Both the position numbers and the translations under genes were made by a program. A DNA stretch of 64,000 nucleotides. Source: JANWXD01 sp035575135. Lineage in GTDB: Bacteria > Acidobacteriota > Terriglobia > Bryobacterales > Bryobacteraceae. The notes beneath the pieces are model-generated. The model searched no databases and was not told the DNA's origin. It worked only from the letters and a program-made list of their open reading frames with translations. Shown here one piece after another: positions 42,082 to 50,368 of this stretch. Each line of letters starts with the position of its first letter. Positions within the stretch are counted from its first letter, which is position 1. The stretch is from assembly GCA_035575135.1 (NCBI GenBank), contig DATLYE010000048.1:88936-152935 (forward strand), written 5' to 3'.

Positions 42082-44411
42082 GCTTGCCCTCCCTTGTGGA
42101 TGAGCCGCCACAGCTTCTCCGGAGTCAGCGGCATGTCAATGTGCCGCACCCCGAGCGGGCTCAGTGCATCCACCACGGAATTGACCACCGCCGGCGAGCA
42201 GGCGATCGTACCCGCCTCGCCGACCCCCTTGATGCCCAGAGGATTGACCGGGGTCGGCGTCTCGGTGTGCTCCGTCTCGATCCGCGGAACCATGGTCGCC
42301 TTGGGAATGGCGTAGTCCGTGAGCTCCCCGGTCACCAGTTGGCCGTTTTCGTCATACACCGCCTGCTCGTACAGCGCCTGTCCGAGCCCCTGCGCCACGC
42401 CGCCGTGCACCTGTCCGTCCACCAGCATCGGGTTGATCACCTTGCCGCAGTCATCCACCGCCACGTAACGCTTGATCTCGACCGCCCCGGTTTCGCGGTC
42501 TACTTCTGTGACCACGATGTGCGCCCCGAAGGGGAAGGTGAAGTTGGGCGGCTCCCAGAAATAGGTGGACACAAGCCCGGGTTCCGTCCCCGGGGGCAGC
42601 TTCGCCGCCCGATAAGAGGCGGCCGCAATCTCGGCCAGACTCACGCTCCGCCCTGTCTTGTTGCAAACGCACACGCCGCCGGAAAAGCTCACATCATCGG
42701 ACTCCAGCAGCGTGGCGCCGAATTTCTTGATCTTCTCCTTGAGCGCCTGAAGGGCGTAGTACACCGCCGTCCCGCCCACGGCCGTCGCCCGGCTCCCGAA
42801 CGTCCCGATGCCGTAGGGAACGATGGCCGTGTCGCCGTGTTGCACGACCACGTCGTCCATGTCCACGCCCAGTTCGTCGCACACGATTTGGGCGAACGTG
42901 GTCTCCTCGCCCTGCCCGTGGGGGGAAGCGCCCGTCAGAACCGTGACCTTGCCCGTCGGCTCCACGCGGACCGTGGCGCTCTCCCATCCGCCTGCCGGCG
43001 TGGCCGGCGAAGGCCCGAAGGCGCAGATCTCCCCGTAGGTCGAAATGCCGATCCCCATCAGGCGACCCTCCTGACGGGCCTTCTTCTGCTCCTCCCGCAG
43101 TTGGTGGTAGCCGGCCACCTCCAGCGCCTTTTCGAGCGCCCCGGCGTAGTTGCCGGTGTCGTAGCTCAACCCCGTGGGCGTCTCGTACGGAAATTCCTCC
43201 GGCCGCACGAAGTTCTTGAACCGGATCTCCGCCGGATCCATGCCGATCTCCGCCGCCAGCATGTCCACCATGCGCTCGATGCCGTGCGTAGCCTCCGGCC
43301 GGCCGGCTCCCCGATAGGCGTCCGTGGGCACGCAGTTGGTGAACACGCCGATGATGTCCGCCCGGATATTCCGGAACCGGTAGATCCCGGGCATCATCAG
43401 TACCGACAGCGTCGGAATGGCCGGCGTCAGCAACTGGTGATAGGCCCCCAGGTCCTGAATCAGTTTCAGCTTCAGACCCAGAATGGTGCCGTCCCGCTTG
43501 CCGGCGATCTCGAAATAATCCACGTGCCCCCTCCCGTGGATCGTGCACAAAAAATTCTCGCGCCGTGACTCGATCCACTTGATGGGTTTGCCGATCTTCA
43601 TCGCCACGAACCCCATCAGGATCTCCTCGGCGTACACGTTCAGCTTGCTGCCAAAGCCGCCGCCGACCTCGGGCGCCACCACCCGCAGCCGGTTCTCCGG
43701 CAGCCCCAGAGCCTGCGCCACCAGCGTCCGCATCAGGTGTGGGATCTGCGTGGACGAGTAAATGGTCAGCGATCTCTCGCCGCTGCGCCAGTCCGCCACC
43801 ACCCCGCGGGTCTCGAGCGCCGTCGGGATCAGCCGCTGGCTCACGATCCGCTGCCTGACCACCACCTCCGCCTCGGCGAACGCCTTGTCCACGTCGCCCG
43901 CCTCCTGGTGGTAGGTGAAGGCGATGTTGTCCGGCCATTCCGGATGCACGGCCGGCGCTCCCGGCTCCAGGGCCTTCTCCGGGTCGGCCACTGCGGGCAG
44001 CGGCTCATAGTCCACTTCGATCCGGTCCACCGCGTCCCGCGCAATGTACCGGTCGCGGGCCACCACCACGGCTACCGGATGGCCCACGAAATACACCCGG
44101 TCGCGCGCCAGCACGCTGTGGTAGGGAACGCGCAGGCCGGGCAGAGAAGCGCCGCAGGGCACCGGCCCGATTCCTTCCACGTCCTTGCCCGTAAACACCG
44201 CTACGACGCCGGGATGCTCGAGGGCAGGCTCCACGCGGATGGACCGGATCCGCGCCGCCGCGTGAGGGCTGCGCAATATCGCCGCGTAGTGCATGCCCGG
44301 CATCTGAATGTCGTCCACGTAGGTCGCCGTTCCGGTGATCAGTCGCGGGTCTTCCTTGCGCCGGATGCGCTTGCCCACCAGCGTTTCGGTCTTGGTGATC
44401 GTGGTCGCCAT
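42078..44411 (-). CDS. coxL: Molybdopterin-binding subunit, form II CO dehydrogenase-like (CoxL-like)
   Basis: Large subunit of 777 aa of the xanthine oxidase family. GKRIRRKEDPRLITGTATYVDDI is the usual start. The active-site loop reads AYRGAGR (about residues 365-371), the signature of form II or putative CoxL; true form I enzymes have AYxCSFR. GGGFGSKLNVYAEE, GASPHGQGEETTFAQIVCDELG and the C-terminal GVGEAGTI with the catalytic Glu are intact. Form II enzymes have uncertain substrates: CO oxidation has been reported for some, other aldehydes or heterocycles are possible. Gene order S-L-M also fits form II (form I is M-S-L). Three nt separate it from coxS. Confidence 0.93.
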   Translation of the reverse strand: MATTITKTETLVGKRIRRKEDPRLITGTATYVDDIQMPGMHYAAILRSPHAAARIRSIRVEPALEHPGVVAVFTGKDVEGIGPVPCGASLPGLRVPYHSVLARDRVYFVGHPVAVVVARDRYIARDAVDRIEVDYEPLPAVADPEKALEPGAPAVHPEWPDNIAFTYHQEAGDVDKAFAEAEVVVRQRIVSQRLIPTALETRGVVADWRSGERSLTIYSSTQIPHLMRTLVAQALGLPENRLRVVAPEVGGGFGSKLNVYAEEILMGFVAMKIGKPIKWIESRRENFLCTIHGRGHVDYFEIAGKRDGTILGLKLKLIQDLGAYHQLLTPAIPTLSVLMMPGIYRFRNIRADIIGVFTNCVPTDAYRGAGRPEATHGIERMVDMLAAEIGMDPAEIRFKNFVRPEEFPYETPTGLSYDTGNYAGALEKALEVAGYHQLREEQKKARQEGRLMGIGISTYGEICAFGPSPATPAGGWESATVRVEPTGKVTVLTGASPHGQGEETTFAQIVCDELGVDMDDVVVQHGDTAIVPYGIGTFGSRATAVGGTAVYYALQALKEKIKKFGATLLESDDVSFSGGVCVCNKTGRSVSLAEIAAASYRAAKLPPGTEPGLVSTYFWEPPNFTFPFGAHIVVTEVDRETGAVEIKRYVAVDDCGKVINPMLVDGQVHGGVAQGLGQALYEQAVYDENGQLVTGELTDYAIPKATMVPRIETEHTETPTPVNPLGIKGVGEAGTIACSPAVVNSVVDALSPLGVRHIDMPLTPEKLWRLIHKGGQA

Positions 44412-44414
44412 GGC

Positions 44415-44885
44415 TCACCCTCCCATCCTGGCCGCCGCAGCCTTCACGGCGTTGACGATGTGCTGGTAGCCCGTACAGCGGCAAAGGTTCCCTTCCAGTC
44501 CGTGCCGGATCTCTTCCTCCGTCGGACGGGGATTGCGCTCCAGCAGTTGCTTGACCGCCAGAATCATGCCCGGAGTGCAGAACCCGCACTGGAGTGCGTG
44601 CTCGTTCCAGAAGGCCTCCTGCACGGGGTCATAGCGCCCGTCCGTGGCCAGTCCCTCGATGGTGAGAATGTCGCGGCCGTCCGCCTGCACGGCGAACATC
44701 GTACAGGCCTTCACCGCCTTGCCGTCCACCATCACCGTACACGCGCCGCAGATGGAGGTTTCGCAGCCGATGTGCGGCCCCGTAAGCCCCACCACGTCTC
44801 GCAGGTAGTGAATGAGCAGCAGCCGGGGTTCGACCTGATGCGAGTACGGCTTGCCGTTGATCGTCAGGCTGATCGTGCGCGTCAT
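44415..44885 (-). CDS. coxS: 2Fe-2S subunit of xanthine dehydrogenase family (CoxS-like)
   Basis: Small subunit of 156 aa with two [2Fe-2S] clusters. The plant-ferredoxin-type cluster ligands are in GCETSICGACTVMVDGKAVKAC; the C-terminal cluster ligands are in QCGFCTPGMIL and LCRCTGYQHIV. TRTISLTINGKPYSHQVEPRLLLIHYLRD is the usual start. ATG 44885 was chosen for the GGGGAG site upstream; the open frame continues 22 codons more without family sequence. First gene of the cox unit. The 109-nt gap to the divergent gene holds a possible -10 (TATCGT) but no convincing promoter. Confidence 0.94.
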   Translation of the reverse strand: MTRTISLTINGKPYSHQVEPRLLLIHYLRDVVGLTGPHIGCETSICGACTVMVDGKAVKACTMFAVQADGRDILTIEGLATDGRYDPVQEAFWNEHALQCGFCTPGMILAVKQLLERNPRPTEEEIRHGLEGNLCRCTGYQHIVNAVKAAAARMGG

Positions 44886-44979
44886 GACTCTGCTCCCCGA
44901 TTCAAATCTGCCAGCGGTTAAAGACGATATCAAAATCCGCGGAAAAAGCAAAGGGGGTTTGCGGGCCGCCCCGGCAGGC

Positions 44980-44985
44980 TAGAAT
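44980..44985 (+). promoter_or_regulatory. -10-like TAGAAT, 9 nt before a GTG start
   Basis: TAGAAT ends 9 nt before the GTG at 44995 and would place the transcript start 1-3 nt upstream of it. No Shine-Dalgarno site. Confidence 0.5.
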
Positions 44986-44994
44986 AAGCTAGAC

Positions 44995-46341
44995 GTGCGC
45001 CCGCTCGTGGCCTGCGCCCTGCTGCTCGCCTTTGGCTGCACCCGCCACAGCACCCTCGACCGGCTCCTCGACCGGACCACGGGCACGGTGGAACTCCCCG
45101 CGGGCACCTTCGAGATCTCTTCAGAACTGCGCCTGCCCGCCGGCGCCCGGGATCTGGAAATTCGCGGTGCCGCCGCGGGAACCGTCATCCGCGCCTCCTC
45201 CGCTTTTGAGGGCCGCGCCCTGCTGGTCATCCCCGGCGGCGCGCGCATCCGGATCGCGAACCTCACCTTCGACGGCAACCGCCGCGAGCTCGAAAAGCCC
45301 GCCGGCCTCCCGCCCTCGGAGACGCCTTTTGCGCAGTTCTACGGCCGCAACGGCGTGCTGGCCGACAACGTCCGTTCGCTCGAGATGCGCCGCTTGCGGT
45401 TTCGCCATATCGCGGGCTTCGCCATCCTGATCTCCCGCTCGAGCGGCGTCGAGATTTCCGCCGTCCGCATCACCGACAGCGGCTCCCGAAATGCGAACGG
45501 GCGCAACAACACCACGGGCGGCATCCTCCTGGAGGAGGGCGTCACGGACTTCACCGTGCGCGACTCGGTTTTCTACAACGTTCTCGGCAACGGGGTGTGG
45601 ACTCATTCGCGCGCCCGCTCGCCCCGCAACGGCCCCGGTCTGATCGCAGGCAACCGGTTCCGCAACATCGGCCGCGACGCCATTCAGGTGGGGCATGCGA
45701 CCCGGGTCCGCGTGGAGGACAACCGCGGTTCGCACATCGGCTATCCGCCGGAGGCCGTGGATGTGGAAGGCGGCGCGATCCCGGTGGCGCTCGACACCGC
45801 CGGCAACGTGGACGGCAGTGCGTATCGCCGCAACCGTTTCGAGGAGATCAACGGCAAGTGCATTGACCTCGACGGCTTCCACGACGGCGAAGTGCGCGAC
45901 AACGTCTGCATCAACCGCGGTGCGGCCGGCGGCTATCCCCACGGCCACTTCGGCATCGTCTTCAACAACGCCAATCCCGAGATGGCCTCGCGCAACATCG
46001 TCGTCGCGGGCAACGTCATCGAAGGCGCCAAATTCGGGGGGATCTTCCTCATCGGTTCGGGCCACCGCATCGTGCGCAATCAGCTGCGCCGGCTCAACCT
46101 CGCCCGCTGCAACGAAAATGCCGCCCGCTTTGTTTGCTCCCACTGGCCGGACGAACCGGACCTCATGCAGTCCGGCATCTATCTCGGCCGCCGCGCCGAA
46201 CGGCCCGATCCGGCGCGCGACAATGTGATCTCGGACAATCTCATCTCCGGCTGGAAAATGAGCGAGCGCTGCATCGGTATGGCCCCGGGCATTGCGCCGG
46301 AGGACAACCGCATCGCCCGCAACCGGTGTCAGGACGAATGA
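44995..46341 (+). CDS. Right-handed parallel beta-helix lipoprotein
   Basis: Protein of 448 aa. VACALLLAFGC is a signal with lipobox, so the mature protein is probably lipid-anchored. The body is a pectate-lyase-like beta-helix: LEIRGAAAGTVIRASSAF, IRIANLTFDGNRREL, LRFRHIAGFAILISRSSGVEIS, GLIAGNRFRNIGRDAIQVG, NIVVAGNVIEGAKFGG and NVISDNLISGW are successive rungs. Such proteins bind or cut polysaccharides; no catalytic residues can be assigned. GTG start without a Shine-Dalgarno site. Its TGA overlaps the ATG of the methyltransferase gene (ATGA), so the two products probably act or are regulated together. Confidence 0.85.
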   Translation: MRPLVACALLLAFGCTRHSTLDRLLDRTTGTVELPAGTFEISSELRLPAGARDLEIRGAAAGTVIRASSAFEGRALLVIPGGARIRIANLTFDGNRRELEKPAGLPPSETPFAQFYGRNGVLADNVRSLEMRRLRFRHIAGFAILISRSSGVEISAVRITDSGSRNANGRNNTTGGILLEEGVTDFTVRDSVFYNVLGNGVWTHSRARSPRNGPGLIAGNRFRNIGRDAIQVGHATRVRVEDNRGSHIGYPPEAVDVEGGAIPVALDTAGNVDGSAYRRNRFEEINGKCIDLDGFHDGEVRDNVCINRGAAGGYPHGHFGIVFNNANPEMASRNIVVAGNVIEGAKFGGIFLIGSGHRIVRNQLRRLNLARCNENAARFVCSHWPDEPDLMQSGIYLGRRAERPDPARDNVISDNLISGWKMSERCIGMAPGIAPEDNRIARNRCQDE

Positions 46342-47633
46342 GCAGCCAGGACGCGGACGTTTTAGAGCAGATGCGCCGGGACTGGGACCGGCGCGCCGCC
46401 GAAGACGCCTACTACTACGCCGCCTTCGGCCGCCGCCGTCAGGACGACGCCGAATTCTTCTCGACCGCCGCTCCCGTCGTCCGCGGTCTCGAGCGCGAAC
46501 TCAGGTGGATCCTGCCTCCCGGCGGCAGGCTCCGGCGGGCCCTGGAGATCGGCTGCGGGCCCGGCCGGCTCCTGCTCCCCATGAGTCGCCACTTCGAGGA
46601 AATCCACGGCGTGGATGTCTCCGAGCAGATGGTCCGGCTCGCGCGGGAGAAACTCCGCGGCGTGCCCCATGCCCGCGTTCACCTGGGTAGCGGCGCCGAC
46701 CTGGCGGGCTTCGATGAGGCAGCTTTCGATTTCGTTTACTCCTACGCGGTCTTCCAGCACATCCCCAGCCGCGAGGTGGTGTTCCGTTATCTCACCGAAG
46801 CGGTCCGAGTGCTCAGGCCCGGCGGCCTGTTGCGCTGCCAGTTGAACGGCCTGCCGGAAACGGCGCCCGTCTATGACACCTGGAGCGGCGTCCGCATCCG
46901 CCCCGGCGAGATCCGCGAGTTCGCGCGCGCCTGCGGCGTGCGCCTGCTCGCGCTCGAAGGCGTCTCGACCCAGTACATGTGGATCACTGCAATGAAGCCC
47001 CCCGCCCGCCCTTCTCGTCCGCCCGGCGTGTGTCGCCTCCGCCGCCTCACCAACGCCCACAGCTCCGAGCCCGTGGTCCCCTGCCGCGGGCGCTTCGCCG
47101 CCGTCTCCGTCTGGGTGGACGGGCTGCCGGAGGAGTGCGACCTGCTCGAGCTCAGGGCCCGGGTCGGCCCGCACCAGGCGACTCCTTATTACATCGGCCC
47201 TCCCCAGCCGGACGGCCTCCAGCAAGTCAACGTCAGTCTCGCGTCCGGTCTCGGCAGTGGCCTGGAGCAGTTCGTCCTCACATGGCGGGACTCGGCCCTG
47301 TGCCCGCCCGCAACCCTGCGCCTCATCGCCCCCGGGCCTCTGGTTCCCCGCGTGGTCTCCGTCACGGATGCGGTCAACCTGCTGTCCGGAACGCGCATCG
47401 AATCCGGCCACGTCAAGATCGTTCTCGAGGAAGTCTCCGATCCGCACGCGCTCGCGGTAACCGTGGATGGGATTCCGGCCTTGCCGGAGGAAATCTTTTG
47501 TGCCGACCCGGGACCGCCTTGCTACGAGGTCAACATCCGGCTTCCCGCAACCCTGTCGCCGGGACCTCATCGGCTGGAGTTGCAGCTCGGCCGGCGTCGC
47601 TTTGCCCCCGTCACCATCGAGGTCGTCGCCTGA
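46338..47633 (+). CDS. SAM-dependent methyltransferase with C-terminal beta domains
   Basis: Protein of 431 aa. Residues about 5-220 are a class I methyltransferase: RRALEIGCGPGRLLLPMSRHF (motif I), EIHGVDVSEQMVRLAREKL, FDFVYSYAVFQHIPSREVVFRYL and VLRPGGLLRCQLNG. Residues about 230-431 are two beta-rich segments with a repeated shape, each with a variable loop and an LxL-x-PxxL type ending (for example VTDAVNLLSGTRIESGHVKIVLEEV and LSPGPHRLELQLGRR), similar to Ig-like or IPT/TIG domains of acidobacterial surface proteins. The combination with a cytoplasmic-type methyltransferase is unusual. Coupled to the beta-helix lipoprotein by ATGA. Confidence 0.82.
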   Translation: MSSQDADVLEQMRRDWDRRAAEDAYYYAAFGRRRQDDAEFFSTAAPVVRGLERELRWILPPGGRLRRALEIGCGPGRLLLPMSRHFEEIHGVDVSEQMVRLAREKLRGVPHARVHLGSGADLAGFDEAAFDFVYSYAVFQHIPSREVVFRYLTEAVRVLRPGGLLRCQLNGLPETAPVYDTWSGVRIRPGEIREFARACGVRLLALEGVSTQYMWITAMKPPARPSRPPGVCRLRRLTNAHSSEPVVPCRGRFAAVSVWVDGLPEECDLLELRARVGPHQATPYYIGPPQPDGLQQVNVSLASGLGSGLEQFVLTWRDSALCPPATLRLIAPGPLVPRVVSVTDAVNLLSGTRIESGHVKIVLEEVSDPHALAVTVDGIPALPEEIFCADPGPPCYEVNIRLPATLSPGPHRLELQLGRRRFAPVTIEVVA

Positions 47634-47645
47634 AAAGGCCCGGAG

Positions 47646-48584
47646 CTATCGCCGGGAGGCTCGCTCGAGCCGGTCCCGGATCGCCTCCCACTCTTGCGTC
47701 TCCGGCGGGCGTTCCACGGCGATCCAGTCCCAGCCCCGGGCATCCTCCTGGTGCAGCACCTCGTAGAGGACCGCCGCGTAGGCTTCCGGCTCGCAGGGCA
47801 TCCGCACGCCGTGCGTCGCTCCGGCAGGCTGCGTCAGCCACAGATACGCTCCCCGGCCGGGCGGCAGCGGTTCCCCGGGGAGCACCAGCAACAGGGGCGT
47901 CAGAGGGCTGTAGTGTCGGGCGTGCAATCCGGGCGAAAGGTGCGCGGTGTTGTCCTCTTCAATGCGGCGCCCCGCCTCTACCGGGCCGATCACAGCCTCG
48001 ATCTGCGTTCGCGTAATCATGCCCGGGCGCAGCAGGCGCGGCGGCGTGTGCACGAGCGAAAGCACCGTAGACTCGATCCCCACCGTCGTCGGCCCTCCGT
48101 CTAAGATGAAGTCCACGGCCTCGCCCAGCCCCTCCCGCACATGCTCCGCCGTAGTGGGCGAGAGCCGCGAAAAACGGTTGGCGCTCGGGGCCGCCACAGG
48201 TACCCCCGCTTCCCGGATCAGCTCCAGCGCCAGCGGGTGCGAGGGCATGCGTAGCCCCACGCTCGGCAGGCCGGCGGTGACGATGTCGGGGATCTCCGCC
48301 CGCTTGCGTACAACCAGAGTCAGCGGGCCCGGCCAGAAGCGCTGCGACAGCTTCTCCGCCGCCTCTGACCATTCCGCCGCCAGCCGGCGCGCCATCTCCG
48401 GCGAGGCCACGTGCACGATGAGGGGGCTCTGCGGCGGACGCCCTTTGACTTCGTAGATGCGCCGCACCGCGGCTTCATCCAGGGCATTGGCGCCCAGCCC
48501 GTAGACGGTCTCGGTAGGAAACGCGACCAGCTTGCCTTGGCGGATCAGTTCTGCGGCGCGGAGGAGCGCGGCCCGGTCCTTCAC
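47646..48584 (-). CDS. tsaC: L-threonylcarbamoyladenylate synthase (Sua5 type, with C-terminal domain)
   Basis: First enzyme of the tRNA t6A37 pathway: makes threonylcarbamoyl-AMP from threonine, bicarbonate and ATP. 312 aa. GKLVAFPTETVYGLGANALDEAAVRRIYEVKGRPPQSPLIVHV, PGPLTLVV, VGLRMPSHPLALELI, APSANRFSRLSPTTAEHV and STVLSL are family motifs. The extra 100 residues after about 205 (LSPGLHARHYSPLTPLLLV) are the Sua5 domain absent from short TsaC. The GTG at 48584 overlaps the prfB TGA by 4 nt (GTGA) and sets the start. tsaD, a later enzyme of the same pathway, lies 9 kb away. Confidence 0.94.
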   Translation of the reverse strand: MKDRAALLRAAELIRQGKLVAFPTETVYGLGANALDEAAVRRIYEVKGRPPQSPLIVHVASPEMARRLAAEWSEAAEKLSQRFWPGPLTLVVRKRAEIPDIVTAGLPSVGLRMPSHPLALELIREAGVPVAAPSANRFSRLSPTTAEHVREGLGEAVDFILDGGPTTVGIESTVLSLVHTPPRLLRPGMITRTQIEAVIGPVEAGRRIEEDNTAHLSPGLHARHYSPLTPLLLVLPGEPLPPGRGAYLWLTQPAGATHGVRMPCEPEAYAAVLYEVLHQEDARGWDWIAVERPPETQEWEAIRDRLERASRR

Positions 48585-49721
48585 GGCTGCTCGGCAGGCT
48601 CCTCGCGGCCGTCCCCCGCCGTCTTGCCCGTCTTGCGCCACACCAGCCAGGCGTGGATGAAATCGTCCAGATCGCCGTCCAGCACGCGGTCCACGTCGCC
48701 GACCGCCAGCTTCGTGCGGTGGTCTTTCACCAGCCGGTACGGCGCCAGCACGTAGCTGCGGATCTGGCTGCCGAAATCAATGTCCAGCTTGCTGGCCTCG
48801 ATCTTGCGCTCCTCCTCGCGCCGCTTTTCCAGTTCGTATTCGTACAGCCGCGCCCGCAGTTGCTTGAGGGCCACCGCACGGTTCTTGTGCTGGGAGCGCT
48901 CGTTCTGGCACTGCACCACGATTCCCGTAGGCAGGTGCGTGATGCGCACCGCCGAGTCGGTACGGTTCACGTGCTGGCCGCCGGCCCCGCTGGCGCGGAA
49001 GGTGTCAATGCGCAGGTCCTCGGGCCGGATTTCAATCTTGATGTCGTCGTCAATCTGCGGATACACGAACACCGAGGCAAACGAGGTGTGCCGGCGCGCG
49101 TTGGCGTCAAAAGGCGAAATGCGCACCAGCCGGTGCACCCCGATCTCCGAGGAGAGTAACCCGTAGGCGTTCTCGCCGTTGACTTCGAACGTCACCGACT
49201 TGATGCCCGCGCCTTCGCCGTCCAGCCGGTCCGTGATCACCGTCTCGAAACCTTTGCGCTCGGCCCACCGCAGGTACATGCGCAGGAGCATCTCGGCCCA
49301 GTCCTGGCTCTCCAGGCCGCCCGCCCCCGGGTGGATCGTGACGATCGCGTTCCGCCGGTCGTTTTCCCCCGACAGCAGCATCTCCGATTCGAGCTGCGCC
49401 AGCTGCTCCCGCAACCGGCGCATCTCGGTCTCGATGTCTTCCTGGACCGGTTCCCCCTCGCGATACAGCTCCAGCAGCGCCTCCAGGTCCGACGTCATCC
49501 GGGCGATCTGGGAGTCGCGTTCGAGCGCCTCCTCCAGCCGCTTGCGCTCCTGGAGCAGCTTCTGGGACTTCTCCGGCTGGTTCCAGAAATCCGGCGAAGC
49601 GATCTGCTCCTCGATTCGGGCAAGCTGGGACTTCTTGGTGGCGGGGTCAAAGATAGCTCCGCACGGCTTCGGCCTGCCGGCGGAGCGGAAGATACTCGCG
49701 TTCCAGATCCTCGACGGTCAT
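48581..49721 (-). CDS. prfB: Peptide chain release factor 2 with programmed +1 frameshift
   Basis: Release factor 2, recognising UGA and UAA. Frame one starts at ATG 49721 and runs 24 codons (MTVEDLEREYLPLRR to RSYL) to an in-frame TGA at 49647-49649 embedded in CTTTGAC. A +1 shift continues as DPATKKSQLARIEEQ to the end, about 379 aa in total. The tripeptide SPFDANARRHTS and GGQ in GAGGQHVNRTDSAVRI are present. CGGAG just before TAT-CTT-TGA can act as the internal Shine-Dalgarno stimulator. Start overlaps the phosphoesterase stop (ATGA); end overlaps tsaC (GTGA). Confidence 0.96.
49647..49655 (-). promoter_or_regulatory. Programmed +1 frameshift site of prfB
   Basis: Minus strand TAT CTT TGA followed by C. 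RF2 shortage lets the ribosome slip from CTT to TTT-type pairing and read GAC next, so RF2 controls its own synthesis. A GGAG element lies 1 nt upstream of TAT, as in the E. coli site. Confidence 0.92.
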
Positions 49722-50329
49722 CTCGCTTTCAGCTTAGCAAAATCCAGTAAATAGCCGCGGGGACCGGCGTTGACGGCCAGCGTGGATCCCAGCTCGACTT
49801 CCACTCCGGCGGCTTCGTGGATGTGGCCGCAGAAAAAGGCCGCCGGCCGGTGTTTTTCCAGGAACTCGCGCACGGCGCGACTGCCGGCGTGAACGCCCTC
49901 CCGTACGCGGTCGAGCGGCGTGCCGAGCGGCGGGCAATGGCAGACTAGCACGAGCGGTTTCAGCGCGCCGAACGGCGCCAGCCTCCGCTCGATTTCCGCT
50001 TCGCTGTACTCACCCGGCGTGTTGAACGGGGTGGGGTTCGAGTAACCCAGCCCGGCCAGAAAAAACTCCCCCGCCTGAATGTGCGATCCGTGGAAGTCAT
50101 GGAAGCCGTAACGCCGGCAGAACTCGGAAATCGCTTGGTGCGACTCGTGATTGCCCGGCAGCACATACACCCGCCCGGCGCGCGGCTTCAGGATCTCGCC
50201 GCAGCGGTCCAGTCCCCGCTCCCAGCTCACCAGATCCCCCGCCGCAATGTAGTAGTCCGCCTCGATGGCGGCCAGTCGCTCGAGTGCCCTGTAGTCGTTA
50301 TGAATGTCGGAAAAGACCAGCGCTTTCAC
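49718..50329 (-). CDS. Metallophosphoesterase (calcineurin-like)
   Basis: Binuclear metal phosphoesterase of 203 aa. Motifs in order: FSDIHND (D-x-H), YYIAAGDLVSW (GD), LPGNHES (GNHE), VCHCPPLGT (H) and FFCGHIHEAAG (GHxH). Short, with no signal peptide, so a cytoplasmic phosphodiesterase or phosphatase such as a YfcE-like protein; substrate unknown. GTG start at 50329 with TACAAT ending 8 nt upstream and no Shine-Dalgarno site, so probably leaderless. Its TGA overlaps the prfB ATG, which makes it the first gene of a phosphoesterase-prfB-tsaC operon. Confidence 0.92.
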   Translation of the reverse strand: MKALVFSDIHNDYRALERLAAIEADYYIAAGDLVSWERGLDRCGEILKPRAGRVYVLPGNHESHQAISEFCRRYGFHDFHGSHIQAGEFFLAGLGYSNPTPFNTPGEYSEAEIERRLAPFGALKPLVLVCHCPPLGTPLDRVREGVHAGSRAVREFLEKHRPAAFFCGHIHEAAGVEVELGSTLAVNAGPRGYLLDFAKLKAR

Positions 50330-50337
50330 AGACAGCG

Positions 50338-50343
50338 ATTGTA
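50338..50343 (-). promoter_or_regulatory. -10 box TACAAT, 8 nt before the phosphoesterase GTG
   Basis: Minus-strand TACAAT preceded by TG two bases upstream (extended -10 form TGTACAAT). Drives the phosphoesterase-prfB-tsaC unit with an expected start at or beside the GTG codon. Confidence 0.55.
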
Positions 50344-50368
50344 CATCCCGGCCGCCTGAGGGCGCCTT

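Noticed and set aside
49647..49649. Sequencing frameshift or pseudogene in prfB
   Set aside because: The TGA sits in CTTTGAC with an upstream GGAG, the well-known programmed +1 site; all RF2 motifs downstream are intact.
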